Shown here in pieces: positions 1 through 5,182 of a DNA stretch of 9,092 bases. The stretch is from assembly GCA_934869045.1 (NCBI GenBank), contig CAKXAF010000092.1, positions 1-9,092 on the forward strand, given 5' to 3'. The notes beneath the pieces were generated by a model. It made no database searches. It saw only the letters and a list, made by a program, of their open reading frames with translations, and had not been told where the DNA came from. The translations under genes were made by a program, and so were the position numbers. Every line of letters begins with the position of its first letter. The first letter of the stretch is position 1. The stretch comes from an uncultured Nitrososphaerota archaeon. Lineage in GTDB: Bacteria; Bacillota; Clostridia; Oscillospirales; Ruminococcaceae.

Positions 1-68
1 CCTTCAAACGCCCAAACGGCCCGCATGACCTCCATCTCCGACTCCGACATTTTTTGTGCTGGCTTCAT
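1..68 (-). CDS. BlaI/MecI/CopY-family transcriptional repressor, N-terminal fragment
   Basis: Only the first 22 codons are in the window; the gene runs off the left edge. The visible peptide begins MKPAQKMSESEMEVMRAVW, which matches the start of BlaI/MecI/CopY winged-helix repressors (SxxExEVMxxxW, start of helix 1). The ATG at 66-68 is preceded by AGGAGG (complement 77-82) at 8 nt, so the start is secure. Family members are dimeric repressors of beta-lactamase, copper or envelope-stress genes and are usually inactivated by a BlaR1/M56-type sensor protease, often encoded next door; any such partner lies outside the window. Two TACAnnnTGTA operators sit on its own promoter, so autoregulation is likely. 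The family call is strong for so short a fragment; which target genes it controls cannot be told. Confidence 0.8.
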   Translation of the reverse strand, partial: MKPAQKMSESEMEVMRAVWAFE

Positions 69-109
69 ATTGACAACCTCCTGTTTGCAAATAGATTGAC
101 GTCATTGCT

Positions 110-122
110 CTACACTGTGTAG
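110..122. promoter_or_regulatory. BlaI-type operator 2 (at transcription start)
   Basis: CTACACTGTGTAG is a perfect 13-bp inverted repeat containing the same TACAnnnTGTA core as the site at 134-144. The two centres (116 and 139) are 23 bp apart, about two helical turns, which would put two repressor dimers on the same face. It lies at or just downstream of the predicted start site. Confidence 0.65.
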
Positions 123-129
123 TGATTAT

Positions 130-158
130 ATTTTACATCATGTAGATCATAATGTCAA
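130..158 (-). promoter_or_regulatory. Sigma-A promoter of the BlaI-type gene
   Basis: On the minus strand, a perfect -35 TTGACA (complement 153-158) is followed after exactly 17 bp by -10 TAAAAT (complement 130-135). A TATAAT lies 5 bp further on (complement 125-130) and could be used as an alternative. The predicted transcription start is near 123, giving a leader of about 55 nt before the ATG at 68. One operator covers the spacer and -10, the other lies at the start site. Confidence 0.75.
134..144. promoter_or_regulatory. BlaI-type operator 1 (spacer/-10)
   Basis: TACATCATGTA is a perfect inverted repeat about its central base and has the TACA...TGTA half sites known for BlaI/MecI/CopY operators. 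Classical BlaI/MecI sites have a 2-nt centre; here it is 3 nt. It overlaps the spacer and first bases of the -10 element of the repressor's own promoter, so binding would block polymerase. Confidence 0.65.
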
Positions 159-316
159 GAGCGTTGAGGAAATTTTTTAGCCGGATAGACCGCGTCTTTC
201 TTTTGGAAGTGCGTTTGGGTTGCACAGAGCTTTGGCTTCACGCTCTGCAGAGCGCGGGGAAAGGAGCCGCCCGTTTCAACCCGCCTCCTTTTGAAGAAGG
301 CGGGCGAATTTTTTTA
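140..316 (+). ncRNA. Possible small RNA ending in an orphan terminator
   Basis: No credible protein gene lies between the BlaI promoter and the promoter at 345, yet a rightward terminator stands at 280-315 with nothing coding upstream of it. The interval contains self-complementary stretches: a perfect 14-bp palindrome CGCTCTGCAGAGCG (241-254), whose GCTCTG half can also pair with CAGAGC at 225-230. A weak rightward promoter, TTGCTC (105-110), 16 bp, TATATT (127-132), overlaps the BlaI operators. I do not recognise it as 6S, SRP or tmRNA. The 5' end is a guess. Confidence 0.25.
280..315 (+). terminator. Rho-independent terminator with no coding gene upstream
   Basis: CCCGCCT (280-286) pairs with AGGCGGG (298-304); an inner CTT/AAG can extend the stem. 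It is followed after 4 nt by seven T residues (309-315). The T-tract is on the plus strand only, so it ends rightward transcripts. It also shields the next promoter from read-through. Confidence 0.7.
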
Positions 317-339
317 GCCATTTTGACGGGTGGCCTTCT

Positions 340-356
340 GTGGATTGTAAATCCAC
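340..356. promoter_or_regulatory. 17-bp palindromic candidate operator over the -35 box
   Basis: GTGGATT (340-346), GTA, AATCCAC (350-356) is a perfect inverted repeat with 7-bp arms that fully covers the -35 box at 345-350. Its placement suggests a repressor site. AraC-family proteins usually bind direct repeats, so the binder may be another regulator. Confidence 0.45.
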
Positions 357-373
357 GCGGAATATGCTATAAT
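345..373 (+). promoter_or_regulatory. Promoter of the PocR-AraC regulator gene
   Basis: A perfect -10 TATAAT (368-373) carries the extended TGn element (TGC at 365-367) and lies 17 bp after a weaker -35 TTGTAA (345-350). The start site should be near 380. Because the -10 ends at 373, a start codon at the upstream ATG at 373 can be excluded. Confidence 0.7.
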
Positions 374-417
374 TGCCTCATAGTCTGTGTAGAAAAAGCA
401 GAGAGGAGGATTCAACT

Positions 418-1335
418 GTGACAGGACGGGAAAAAATCGTCGAAAATACCTTCCGGCTGGTCGAAGAGACCACCGGTGTCCGGGTCTGTTATTGGCCGCT
501 GGGGCTGCCTCGGAGCGGCGGCTCCTCCTTTCGCATGGAAAATCCGGATCACTCCAGCCATACCTGCCCGTACTGTACTCTTGTGAAAAATGCCTGCAAT
601 ACGGGCTGGTGTCTCCGCAGCAAGGCTTTTGGCATTGAAAAGGCGGCACACAGCGAAGGGGGCTTTGACGGCCTCTGTTATATGGGTGTCCACGATCTGG
701 TGTTCCCAATCCGGATGGATGGCCAGCTGCTGGGAATCCTCTACCTGACCGGCTTCCGCCGGGAGGACGAAGAGGAGAGGGCGAAACGCTTGATCCTCCG
801 GGGGTGCCGCCGGATGAATACGGATGCGGAACAGATGTGGGCCGCTTATTGGGAGCTGCCCTGCCTGACCGCCGCCCAGATGGAGGCACTGCGCTCCAGT
901 GCAAGGTATTTGCGTGAGATTCTGCTGACGGTTCTGCAAACCGCTAAGCCGCCGCGGAATGAGACGGTTAATCGGGAAGAGTCCAAAAAAAGATGGCTTA
1001 CAGAAAGCGTGATACCCTATGTGGACGCCAATTACCGCAGCGAACTGACCCTGACCCGGCTAGCCGATATCTTTTACGTCAATCCCCAGTATCTCTGCCG
1101 GGCCTTTAAGGCGCAGACCGGTATGAACTTCAAGCAGTATATTGCCTCTCTCCGTGTGGAAGACGCTCAGAAGCAGCTGCGTTCTACCGACCGTACCATC
1201 GCGGAGATCTCGCGTCTGGTTGGCTGGACAGATTCCAACTATTTCAGCCGGATTTTTCGGGAATTGACCGGCATGACTCCCAGCCGCTATCGTACGGAGT
1301 CGCGTTCCCCCCAGCAGAAACAACGCCCAGAATAA
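418..1335 (+). CDS. AraC-family transcriptional regulator with PocR-like sensory domain
   Basis: This is a 305-residue cytoplasmic DNA-binding regulator. Residues about 15-125 look like a PocR sensory domain: a cysteine cluster (C50-P-Y-C53, C60, C65, C87) within HTCPYC...CNTGWC and a following LCYMGVHDLVFPI stretch, the layout found in PocR, which senses a small molecule for propanediol use. Residues about 195-292 form the two helix-turn-helix AraC domain, ending in GWTDSNYFSRIFRELTGMTP, the family signature. The start is GTG at 418, with AGGAGG (404-409) 8 nt upstream; the ATG at 373 lies inside the promoter. It is monocistronic, with its own promoter and a terminator at 1351-1392. No microcompartment or diol-dehydratase gene is in view, so its target is unknown. 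Domain calls are from motifs only. Confidence 0.88.
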   Translation: MTGREKIVENTFRLVEETTGVRVCYWPLGLPRSGGSSFRMENPDHSSHTCPYCTLVKNACNTGWCLRSKAFGIEKAAHSEGGFDGLCYMGVHDLVFPIRMDGQLLGILYLTGFRREDEEERAKRLILRGCRRMNTDAEQMWAAYWELPCLTAAQMEALRSSARYLREILLTVLQTAKPPRNETVNREESKKRWLTESVIPYVDANYRSELTLTRLADIFYVNPQYLCRAFKAQTGMNFKQYIASLRVEDAQKQLRSTDRTIAEISRLVGWTDSNYFSRIFRELTGMTPSRYRTESRSPQQKQRPE

Positions 1336-1350
1336 CCGGCTTAGAAAAGA

Positions 1351-1392
1351 AAAAGACCTCCATTCGGATGGGTTTCCGGGTGGAGGTCTTTT
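1351..1392. terminator. Bidirectional terminator between convergent genes
   Basis: AAAAGACCTCCA (1351-1362) pairs perfectly with TGGAGGTCTTTT (1381-1392), a 12-bp stem with an 18-nt loop. The flanking A and T tracts make it usable in both directions: for the regulator ending at 1335 and the leftward small gene ending at 1408. Confidence 0.9.
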
Positions 1393-1407
1393 GTTTTGAA
1401 AAGCGGG

Positions 1408-1638
1408 TCAATGGGAGGGGAGATGATCAATAAACGCCTGTACCTCCGCATAGGAGGAAAAGGAGAGCTCCCGTTCGAACAGGTAACTCAGGCAGCTGCT
1501 CCATTCCTCACAGCTGCATTTTTCAGGCGGGATTCGTTTCAGTTCATGAATAACGCTGGTGAGATATTCCGGCGTGCGCAGGTTCGATATGAAACAGTCC
1601 TGTTGGACGGCAAGCTGTTCCAGCAAATCCTCTTTCAT
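1408..1638 (-). CDS. Small protein of unknown function, 76 residues
   Basis: I do not recognise this protein. It is acidic and predicted soluble, with no signal peptide or membrane segment. It looks largely helical, with four cysteines: C15 and a cluster C41-S-C43-x5-C49 after a basic-proline turn (KRIPPEK). Despite its size it is probably real: it has a consensus promoter (TTGACA, 17 bp, TACAAT) upstream and a terminator just downstream (1351-1392). Its ATG at 1638 has a G-rich AAAGGGGG sequence about 12 nt upstream, slightly far. It diverges from the XRE regulator at 1817 and shares a control region of under 180 bp with it, so co-regulation is plausible. The cysteine cluster could bind metal or form disulfides; that is speculation. 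Confidence 0.65.
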   Translation of the reverse strand: MKEDLLEQLAVQQDCFISNLRTPEYLTSVIHELKRIPPEKCSCEEWSSCLSYLFERELSFSSYAEVQAFIDHLPSH

Positions 1639-1697
1639 AATGGCGAAGTACCCCCTTTGACTGCCCGGAATTTTGCATTGTTTTTAATAGTAACTTC

Positions 1698-1726
1698 ATT
1701 GTAGCATAGCCAGTTACCGGTGTCAA
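1698..1726 (-). promoter_or_regulatory. Consensus promoter of the 76-residue protein gene
   Basis: On the minus strand, TTGACA (complement 1721-1726) and TACAAT (complement 1698-1703) are separated by exactly 17 bp, and the -10 is preceded by an extended TG element. The predicted start is near 1691, leaving a leader of about 53 nt. This strong promoter is the main evidence that the short gene is expressed. Confidence 0.75.
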
Positions 1727-1746
1727 CTGAAAGTGTCTTTTTTACC

Positions 1747-1776
1747 GACAAAATTCTCCCGGAAGAGACAAAATTC
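1747..1776. repeat. Exact 10-bp direct repeat, candidate regulator binding sites
   Basis: GACAAAATTC occurs at 1747-1756 and again at 1767-1776, a 20-bp period equal to about two helical turns. It lies between the two divergent promoters and just upstream of the -10 at 1780-1785, where a -35 box would be expected. That position suits an operator for the XRE protein encoded at 1817, although XRE sites are more often inverted repeats. Confidence 0.45.
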
Positions 1777-1779
1777 CGC

Positions 1780-1785
1780 TATACT
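1780..1785 (+). promoter_or_regulatory. -10 element of the XRE regulator gene
   Basis: TATACT matches the sigma-A -10 at five of six bases and predicts a start near 1792. No good -35 lies 16-18 bp upstream (1756-1762 is CTCCCGG-like), so the promoter is either weak or activator dependent, possibly through the direct repeats at 1747-1776. Confidence 0.5.
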
Positions 1786-1816
1786 GAAAGATGGAAAAAT
1801 ATGGGGGGAATGGCTT

Positions 1817-2104
1817 TTGATTTACGATTTGGGATATCGCCTTCGGGAATTGCGCCTGCGGAAGAGGCTGACGCAGGAACAGGTGGGGAGGCTTCTCGGT
1901 CTGTCCAAAGCTTCCATAAGCGGGTATGAAAACAATGTGAAGCTTCCCTCCATTGAGATTCTCCGCAAGCTGTCTGCGCTGTATGGAGTGACAGCAGACT
2001 ATCTTTTGGGCTTGGACGACCGGACGATGCTTTGCATCGATGGTTTGACCAGACAGGAGCAGGAAATCCTCCAGCTTTTGGTAACAGAATTCCGAACCCG
2101 GTAG
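1817..2104 (+). CDS. XRE/Cro-CI family small transcriptional regulator
   Basis: A 95-residue cytoplasmic DNA-binding protein. Residues about 5-62 form a classic XRE helix-turn-helix (LRLRKRLTQEQVGRLLGLSK then SGYENNVKLPSIEILRKLS), ending in the VTADYLLGLDD motif common in Firmicute family members. A short helical tail (76-93, LTRQEQEILQLLVTEF) probably dimerises. The start is TTG at 1817, 8 nt after GGGGGG (1803-1808). The in-frame ATG at 1733 lies upstream of the -10 element and is excluded. It diverges from the 76-residue gene and ends in the terminator at 2129-2161. It may repress itself and that neighbour. A nine-codon reading frame (1791-1820) overlaps its start codon. Confidence 0.88.
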   Translation: MIYDLGYRLRELRLRKRLTQEQVGRLLGLSKASISGYENNVKLPSIEILRKLSALYGVTADYLLGLDDRTMLCIDGLTRQEQEILQLLVTEFRTR

Positions 2105-2128
2105 TATCTCTATCGTCCGCAGCAGAAC

Positions 2129-2161
2129 AAAAGCGGTCCCCGGAACCAGGGGACCGCTTTT
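2129..2161. terminator. Bidirectional terminator between convergent genes
   Basis: AAAAGCGGTCCCC (2129-2141) pairs perfectly with GGGGACCGCTTTT (2149-2161), a 13-bp stem with a 7-nt loop. The A/T ends let it act on both strands, ending the XRE transcript and the leftward sugar operon whose last stop is at 2182. Confidence 0.92.
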
Positions 2162-2181
2162 GCTGTAAGAGGATAGGCGGA

Positions 2182-3063
2182 TTATTCGCCGTAAACCTCG
2201 CCCACATAGCGGCGAAGGTTTTCCAAGCCGATGCTCAGGCCGAGAATGCAGTCCTCGATTCCTTCGAACTCAACGCCGATGTAGCTATCGTATCCGGCGT
2301 TTTTGAGGATCTGGAGGCACTGCTTTACCGGAACCGCTCCGTGGCCGATAATCGTGCCGCGGATGTAGTTGCCGGCACGGGTCTGGAAGAATCCGCTGCC
2401 GGGGTTCGGCTCGCTTCCGCTTTTGAGGATGAAGTCCTTCGCATGGGCGTAAAAGGCGTAAGGAGCAGCCTTGCCATAGGCAAGAATGGGGTTTTCGTCC
2501 GCGCAGAGGAAGTTCCCCATATCGCAGAGCCAGCCGAAGTTGGGGTGGTTTACCGTGTTGATCAGCAGCTCCACCCGATCCGCATCCTGGAGGAACTGTC
2601 CGTGATTCTCCACCATGGTTCGGATTCCCTTAGAGGCGGCGTATTCCGTGACTTCCCGGCAGCAGTCCGCCAGCTGGTCCACGATGTTGCGAAGTCCCCG
2701 GGAATTGCGGGGATTGCCTTCCTTGAAGCCCCAAGCCGCGTCATGACGCATACTCTGCGTGCCCAGGATGGCGGCAATATCCACTTTCTTTTTCAGACGC
2801 TCCACCTCGGCCTTTCCGCCGTCGGTGTTGTTCAGAAGGTCGGCGCCGATGGTGTAGTTGGAGACAGGCAAGCCCACGCGATCGCATTCCTCCCGGATCT
2901 GCCGGGCGAAATCCTCCTCACTGACACCTTCAGGAGGTGTCAGATCGGTGAACTCAATGGCGTCAAAGCCCATTTCCTTGGCTTTGGCAATGCAGCTGAA
3001 CTGCGTCAGGCGGCCGTCGCGGATGTACTGGGAAAAGCTGTAAGAGCTTACAGAAATTTTCAT
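2182..3063 (-). CDS. Sugar phosphate isomerase/epimerase, xylose-isomerase-like TIM barrel
   Basis: A 293-residue cytoplasmic enzyme and the last gene of the operon. Its start MKISVSSYSFSQYI and overall pattern fit the AP_endonuclease-2/xylose-isomerase-like TIM-barrel family, whose members isomerise, epimerise or eliminate sugars and keto-sugars using one divalent metal. The expected four metal ligands are visible: E152 (VENHG), D181 (CDMGNF), H207 (YAHAKD) and E265 (GVEFEG). The length is normal for the family. AGGAAAGGA (complement 3072-3080) sits 8 nt before the ATG. It starts 24 nt after the dehydrogenase gene ends, so the two are co-transcribed. The FFQTRAGNYIRGTIIGHG insertion (about 225-242) resembles loops that shape the sugar site. 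The exact reaction is unknown; IolE-like, hydroxypyruvate isomerase-like and keto-sugar eliminase-like roles are possible. Confidence 0.88.
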   Translation of the reverse strand: MKISVSSYSFSQYIRDGRLTQFSCIAKAKEMGFDAIEFTDLTPPEGVSEEDFARQIREECDRVGLPVSNYTIGADLLNNTDGGKAEVERLKKKVDIAAILGTQSMRHDAAWGFKEGNPRNSRGLRNIVDQLADCCREVTEYAASKGIRTMVENHGQFLQDADRVELLINTVNHPNFGWLCDMGNFLCADENPILAYGKAAPYAFYAHAKDFILKSGSEPNPGSGFFQTRAGNYIRGTIIGHGAVPVKQCLQILKNAGYDSYIGVEFEGIEDCILGLSIGLENLRRYVGEVYGE

Positions 3064-3087
3064 AACAGATGTCCTTTCCTGAAACGG

Positions 3088-4155
3088 TTACTGAATGATG
3101 ACTTCGTGGCCGGTCCGTGCGGATTCGTAGATCGCGTCGAGGATCTTCATCAGGGTCACGCCGTCCTCCGCAGGGGATTTGCAGGGGGTGCCGTTGAGGA
3201 CACAGTCAACATAATGGTTGATCTCGTTCTCGAACAGGCCGTCAAAGCTCAGCGCAGTGGGGGCACAGAGGTCCACGTTGGCCATATAACCGTTGACGGT
3301 GCTGTACATTTCCAACTCGGGGTTGAGCATAGCGCCGGCCTTGGTGCCGAATAACTGAATCTTGCCCTCATCGTTTTTAATGTTCAGGGAGAAGGATGCC
3401 TCGATGGAAACGACGGAGCCGTTGTCGTAGCGGATCATGGCGGTAGCCAGGTCCTCGACGTCGAACACTTCGTCGCCGTTGGCGGAGGAGGCGGTGTAGG
3501 CCTTCTTGTCCTTCAGTTCGCGGCGGTCGCCCAGCTTGTGGAAGGTCGCGCCGTACACGGAAACCGGCATGGGGTTGCCCAGCAGGTAGCGGGTAAGGTC
3601 GGTGACGTGGACGCCTAAGTCGATAAGAGGGCCTCCCGCAGACCGGGATTTATCGCCGAACCAGCCGCCGGGGCTGCCGTTGCGGCGAAGGTAGGTGGCC
3701 TTGGCGTAGTAAATGTCGCCAAAGTAATCGTTGCCGATGAAGTCCTTGAGGATGGCGCAGTCATTACCATAGCGGCGGACAAAACCGATCATCAGGAGCT
3801 TTCCGGCTTTTTCAGCGGCAGCCTTCATCTCCAGAGCCTCGGCGGCGGAGGTGGCCATGGGCTTCTCGCAGAGAACGTGCTTGCCGGCATTAAGGGCGGC
3901 GATGGTGCAGGGCGCATGCTGGCTGTTCCAGGTGCAGACGCTGACAGCTTCGATCTCCGGCAGTTCCTTGAGCATCACATCCTTGTCGGTATAGAGACGG
4001 GTGACGCCATACTTTTCGCCCATTTCCTTTAGGCGGTTTTCCCGGATGTCGCAGAAGGCGTACAGCTCCACATTGGGGTTTTTCAGATAGCCATTGATAT
4101 GGGATTCGGAGATGTTGCCGGTACCAATGATGGCAACTTTCAATTTTTTGTCCAT
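3088..4155 (-). CDS. Gfo/Idh/MocA-family NAD(P)-dependent oxidoreductase
   Basis: A 355-residue cytoplasmic dehydrogenase. The N-terminus is a Rossmann fold with the nucleotide-binding motif IIGTGNISESH (residues 9-19); an acidic residue follows strand 2 (FCD36), favouring NAD over NADP. The family EKP motif is CEKPM (96-100), with the catalytic lysine at K98. The C-terminal domain has GGPLIDLGVHVTDLTRYL (174-191); D179 and H183 are the usual catalytic pair. Members oxidise hydroxyls of sugars, inositols or glycosides to ketones, or the reverse. The start has AAGAAGG (complement 4164-4170) 8 nt upstream. It is the middle gene of the operon, 56 nt after one TIM-barrel gene and 24 nt before the other. 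An inositol 2-dehydrogenase-type or 3-keto-sugar-forming activity is plausible; the substrate cannot be read from the sequence. Confidence 0.92.
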   Translation of the reverse strand: MDKKLKVAIIGTGNISESHINGYLKNPNVELYAFCDIRENRLKEMGEKYGVTRLYTDKDVMLKELPEIEAVSVCTWNSQHAPCTIAALNAGKHVLCEKPMATSAAEALEMKAAAEKAGKLLMIGFVRRYGNDCAILKDFIGNDYFGDIYYAKATYLRRNGSPGGWFGDKSRSAGGPLIDLGVHVTDLTRYLLGNPMPVSVYGATFHKLGDRRELKDKKAYTASSANGDEVFDVEDLATAMIRYDNGSVVSIEASFSLNIKNDEGKIQLFGTKAGAMLNPELEMYSTVNGYMANVDLCAPTALSFDGLFENEINHYVDCVLNGTPCKSPAEDGVTLMKILDAIYESARTGHEVIIQ

Positions 4156-4211
4156 AAAGGGGACCTTCTTTCACTTGAAATGTCTTGTAAAATTACGGAT
4201 CTTGCAGCCGA

Positions 4212-5054
4212 TCATTTCAGCAGGTCTTTCAGGAAGCCTACCGCCTTGCGGATATCCGCCTCAGGGCTGTCGCCAACCTCGCGCTCGATGGTCAGGAAGC
4301 CCTTGTAGCCGATGTCCTCCAGAGCCTTGAGGTATTCGGGGAAGGGGACCTTGCCGTCGCCCAGAGGCAGCTCGACAAAGGAAGGGCTTGCCAGCATTTC
4401 GGATTCTACCAGGCCATAAACCTCCTCGGGGGAACGGTAGTAGTTGCGCTGGCCGTCCTTTGCATGGGTGTGGACGATGTAGTCCTTCAGGGTGTAGACC
4501 GCCTGGACGGGATCGTCGCCTGTGACCATGATCAGGTTGGCGGGGTCCAGGTTGACAGCGACACCGGTCGAGTGCAGCCCGTCCAGGAAGCCCTTCAGGG
4601 TGGCGGCGATTTCAGGGCCTGTCTCGATAGCGAAGTGGGCGTTCAGGGAATCCGCGTACTGAGCCAGCTGGAAGCAGGCATCCTGCATGATCTTATAGCG
4701 CTCGTGCTCCGGGTCGTTGGGGACGACGCCGATATGGGTTGTAACGATATCGGTCTCCAGCTCCTTGGCCAGGTCGAGGATCCGTTTGGAACGCTCGATG
4801 AGGTCTGGATTTTTCTCCGCATTGCCGAAGCCGTGGCCCAGATCGCCGCAGAGAGCCGAGATAACGAGGCCGTTGTCCTTGACCATTTTCAGAAAGTCCT
4901 TCCGCTTTTCACCGGTGAGATTTTCCGGGGACATCTCACCGTAAGTGGAATAGACCTGAATGCCCTGTGCGCCGACTTCGACGGCCTTCTTCAGGGCAGA
5001 GGGGATGTCCAGACGGAAAGAATCAAGAATGACGCCAATGGGAAACTGGTACAT
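4212..5054 (-). CDS. Sugar phosphate isomerase/epimerase, TIM barrel (first gene of operon)
   Basis: A 280-residue cytoplasmic TIM-barrel enzyme of the AP_endonuclease-2/xylose-isomerase-like family. The four probable metal ligands are E144 (AIETG), D170 (NLDPAN), H197 (HTHAKDG) and E257 (TIEREVG). It is clearly different from the second TIM barrel at 2182, so the pair is not a recent duplication and probably acts on successive intermediates. The start is the ATG at 5054 (MYQFPIG), 7 nt after AAAAGGAG (complement 5062-5069); the ATG at 5060 is only 1 nt from that site, and a longer frame to 5132 would include the promoter. It is the promoter-proximal gene and diverges from the AraC regulator at 5183, its likely controller. 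Confidence 0.88.
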   Translation of the reverse strand: MYQFPIGVILDSFRLDIPSALKKAVEVGAQGIQVYSTYGEMSPENLTGEKRKDFLKMVKDNGLVISALCGDLGHGFGNAEKNPDLIERSKRILDLAKELETDIVTTHIGVVPNDPEHERYKIMQDACFQLAQYADSLNAHFAIETGPEIAATLKGFLDGLHSTGVAVNLDPANLIMVTGDDPVQAVYTLKDYIVHTHAKDGQRNYYRSPEEVYGLVESEMLASPSFVELPLGDGKVPFPEYLKALEDIGYKGFLTIEREVGDSPEADIRKAVGFLKDLLK

Positions 5055-5099
5055 AATCATGCTCCTTTTCAAGTGAACTGTTGACGTTCTGACACCTTT

Positions 5100-5127
5100 A
5101 TTATATAATAGGAACCAGATTTGTAAA
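5100..5127 (-). promoter_or_regulatory. Promoter of the sugar operon
   Basis: On the minus strand TTTACA (complement 5122-5127), 16 bp, then a perfect TATAAT (complement 5100-5105). The -10 lies within a perfect 12-bp palindrome TATTATATAATA (5099-5110). The start would be near 5093, giving a leader of about 40 nt. The -35 box overlaps that of the divergent regulator promoter. Confidence 0.7.
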
Positions 5128-5150
5128 GGCAAGAATTTGCCGCATATTAA
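5121..5150 (+). promoter_or_regulatory. Promoter of the divergent AraC regulator gene
   Basis: TTGTAA (5121-5126) and TATTAA (5145-5150), 18 bp apart, form a moderate rightward promoter; the start would be near 5157, giving a short leader. Five of its six -35 bases are also the -35 of the leftward operon promoter, so both cannot be occupied at once. Confidence 0.5.
5128..5141. promoter_or_regulatory. Candidate operator GGCAA-N4-TTGCC
   Basis: A 5-bp-arm inverted repeat (GGCAA 5128-5132, TTGCC 5137-5141) lies in the spacer of the rightward regulator promoter and immediately upstream of the leftward operon's -35 box. This suits a site that activates the operon while repressing the regulator. 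The arms are short, so the call is tentative. Confidence 0.4.
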
Positions 5151-5182
5151 CAGAATCTTGCTTTTTTAAAGGGGATATGCCG

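Noticed and set aside
336..360. Resemblance to a tRNA-Tyr anticodon arm: GTGGA, loop TTGTAAA, TCCAC (5-bp stem, 7-nt loop, GTA anticodon).
   Set aside because: No acceptor stem, D-arm or T-arm (no GTTCGAATC-like sequence) lies around it, and it sits on a promoter -35 box.
373..417. Longer N-terminus of the PocR-AraC protein from the ATG at 373.
   Set aside because: The ATG overlaps the -10 box, so it would not be in the mRNA; GTG at 418 has a well-spaced AGGAGG.
152..421. Rightward open frame of 89 codons between the BlaI promoter and the AraC gene.
   Set aside because: No ribosome binding site; it runs through a terminator and through the promoter at 345-373.
1396..1704. Rightward open frame antisense to the 76-residue gene.
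   Set aside because: It has no ribosome binding site or promoter of its own and starts just after a terminator; the leftward frame has promoter, terminator and spacing.
1733..1816. Longer N-terminus of the XRE protein from the ATG at 1733.
   Set aside because: It precedes the -10 element at 1780 and covers the direct-repeat region; TTG at 1817 has GGGGGG at 8 nt and gives a normal-length XRE start.
2032..3354. Long rightward open frame of about 440 codons.
   Set aside because: It is antisense to two well-supported enzymes, crosses the terminator at 2129-2161, and has no family-like motifs; a high-GC shadow frame.
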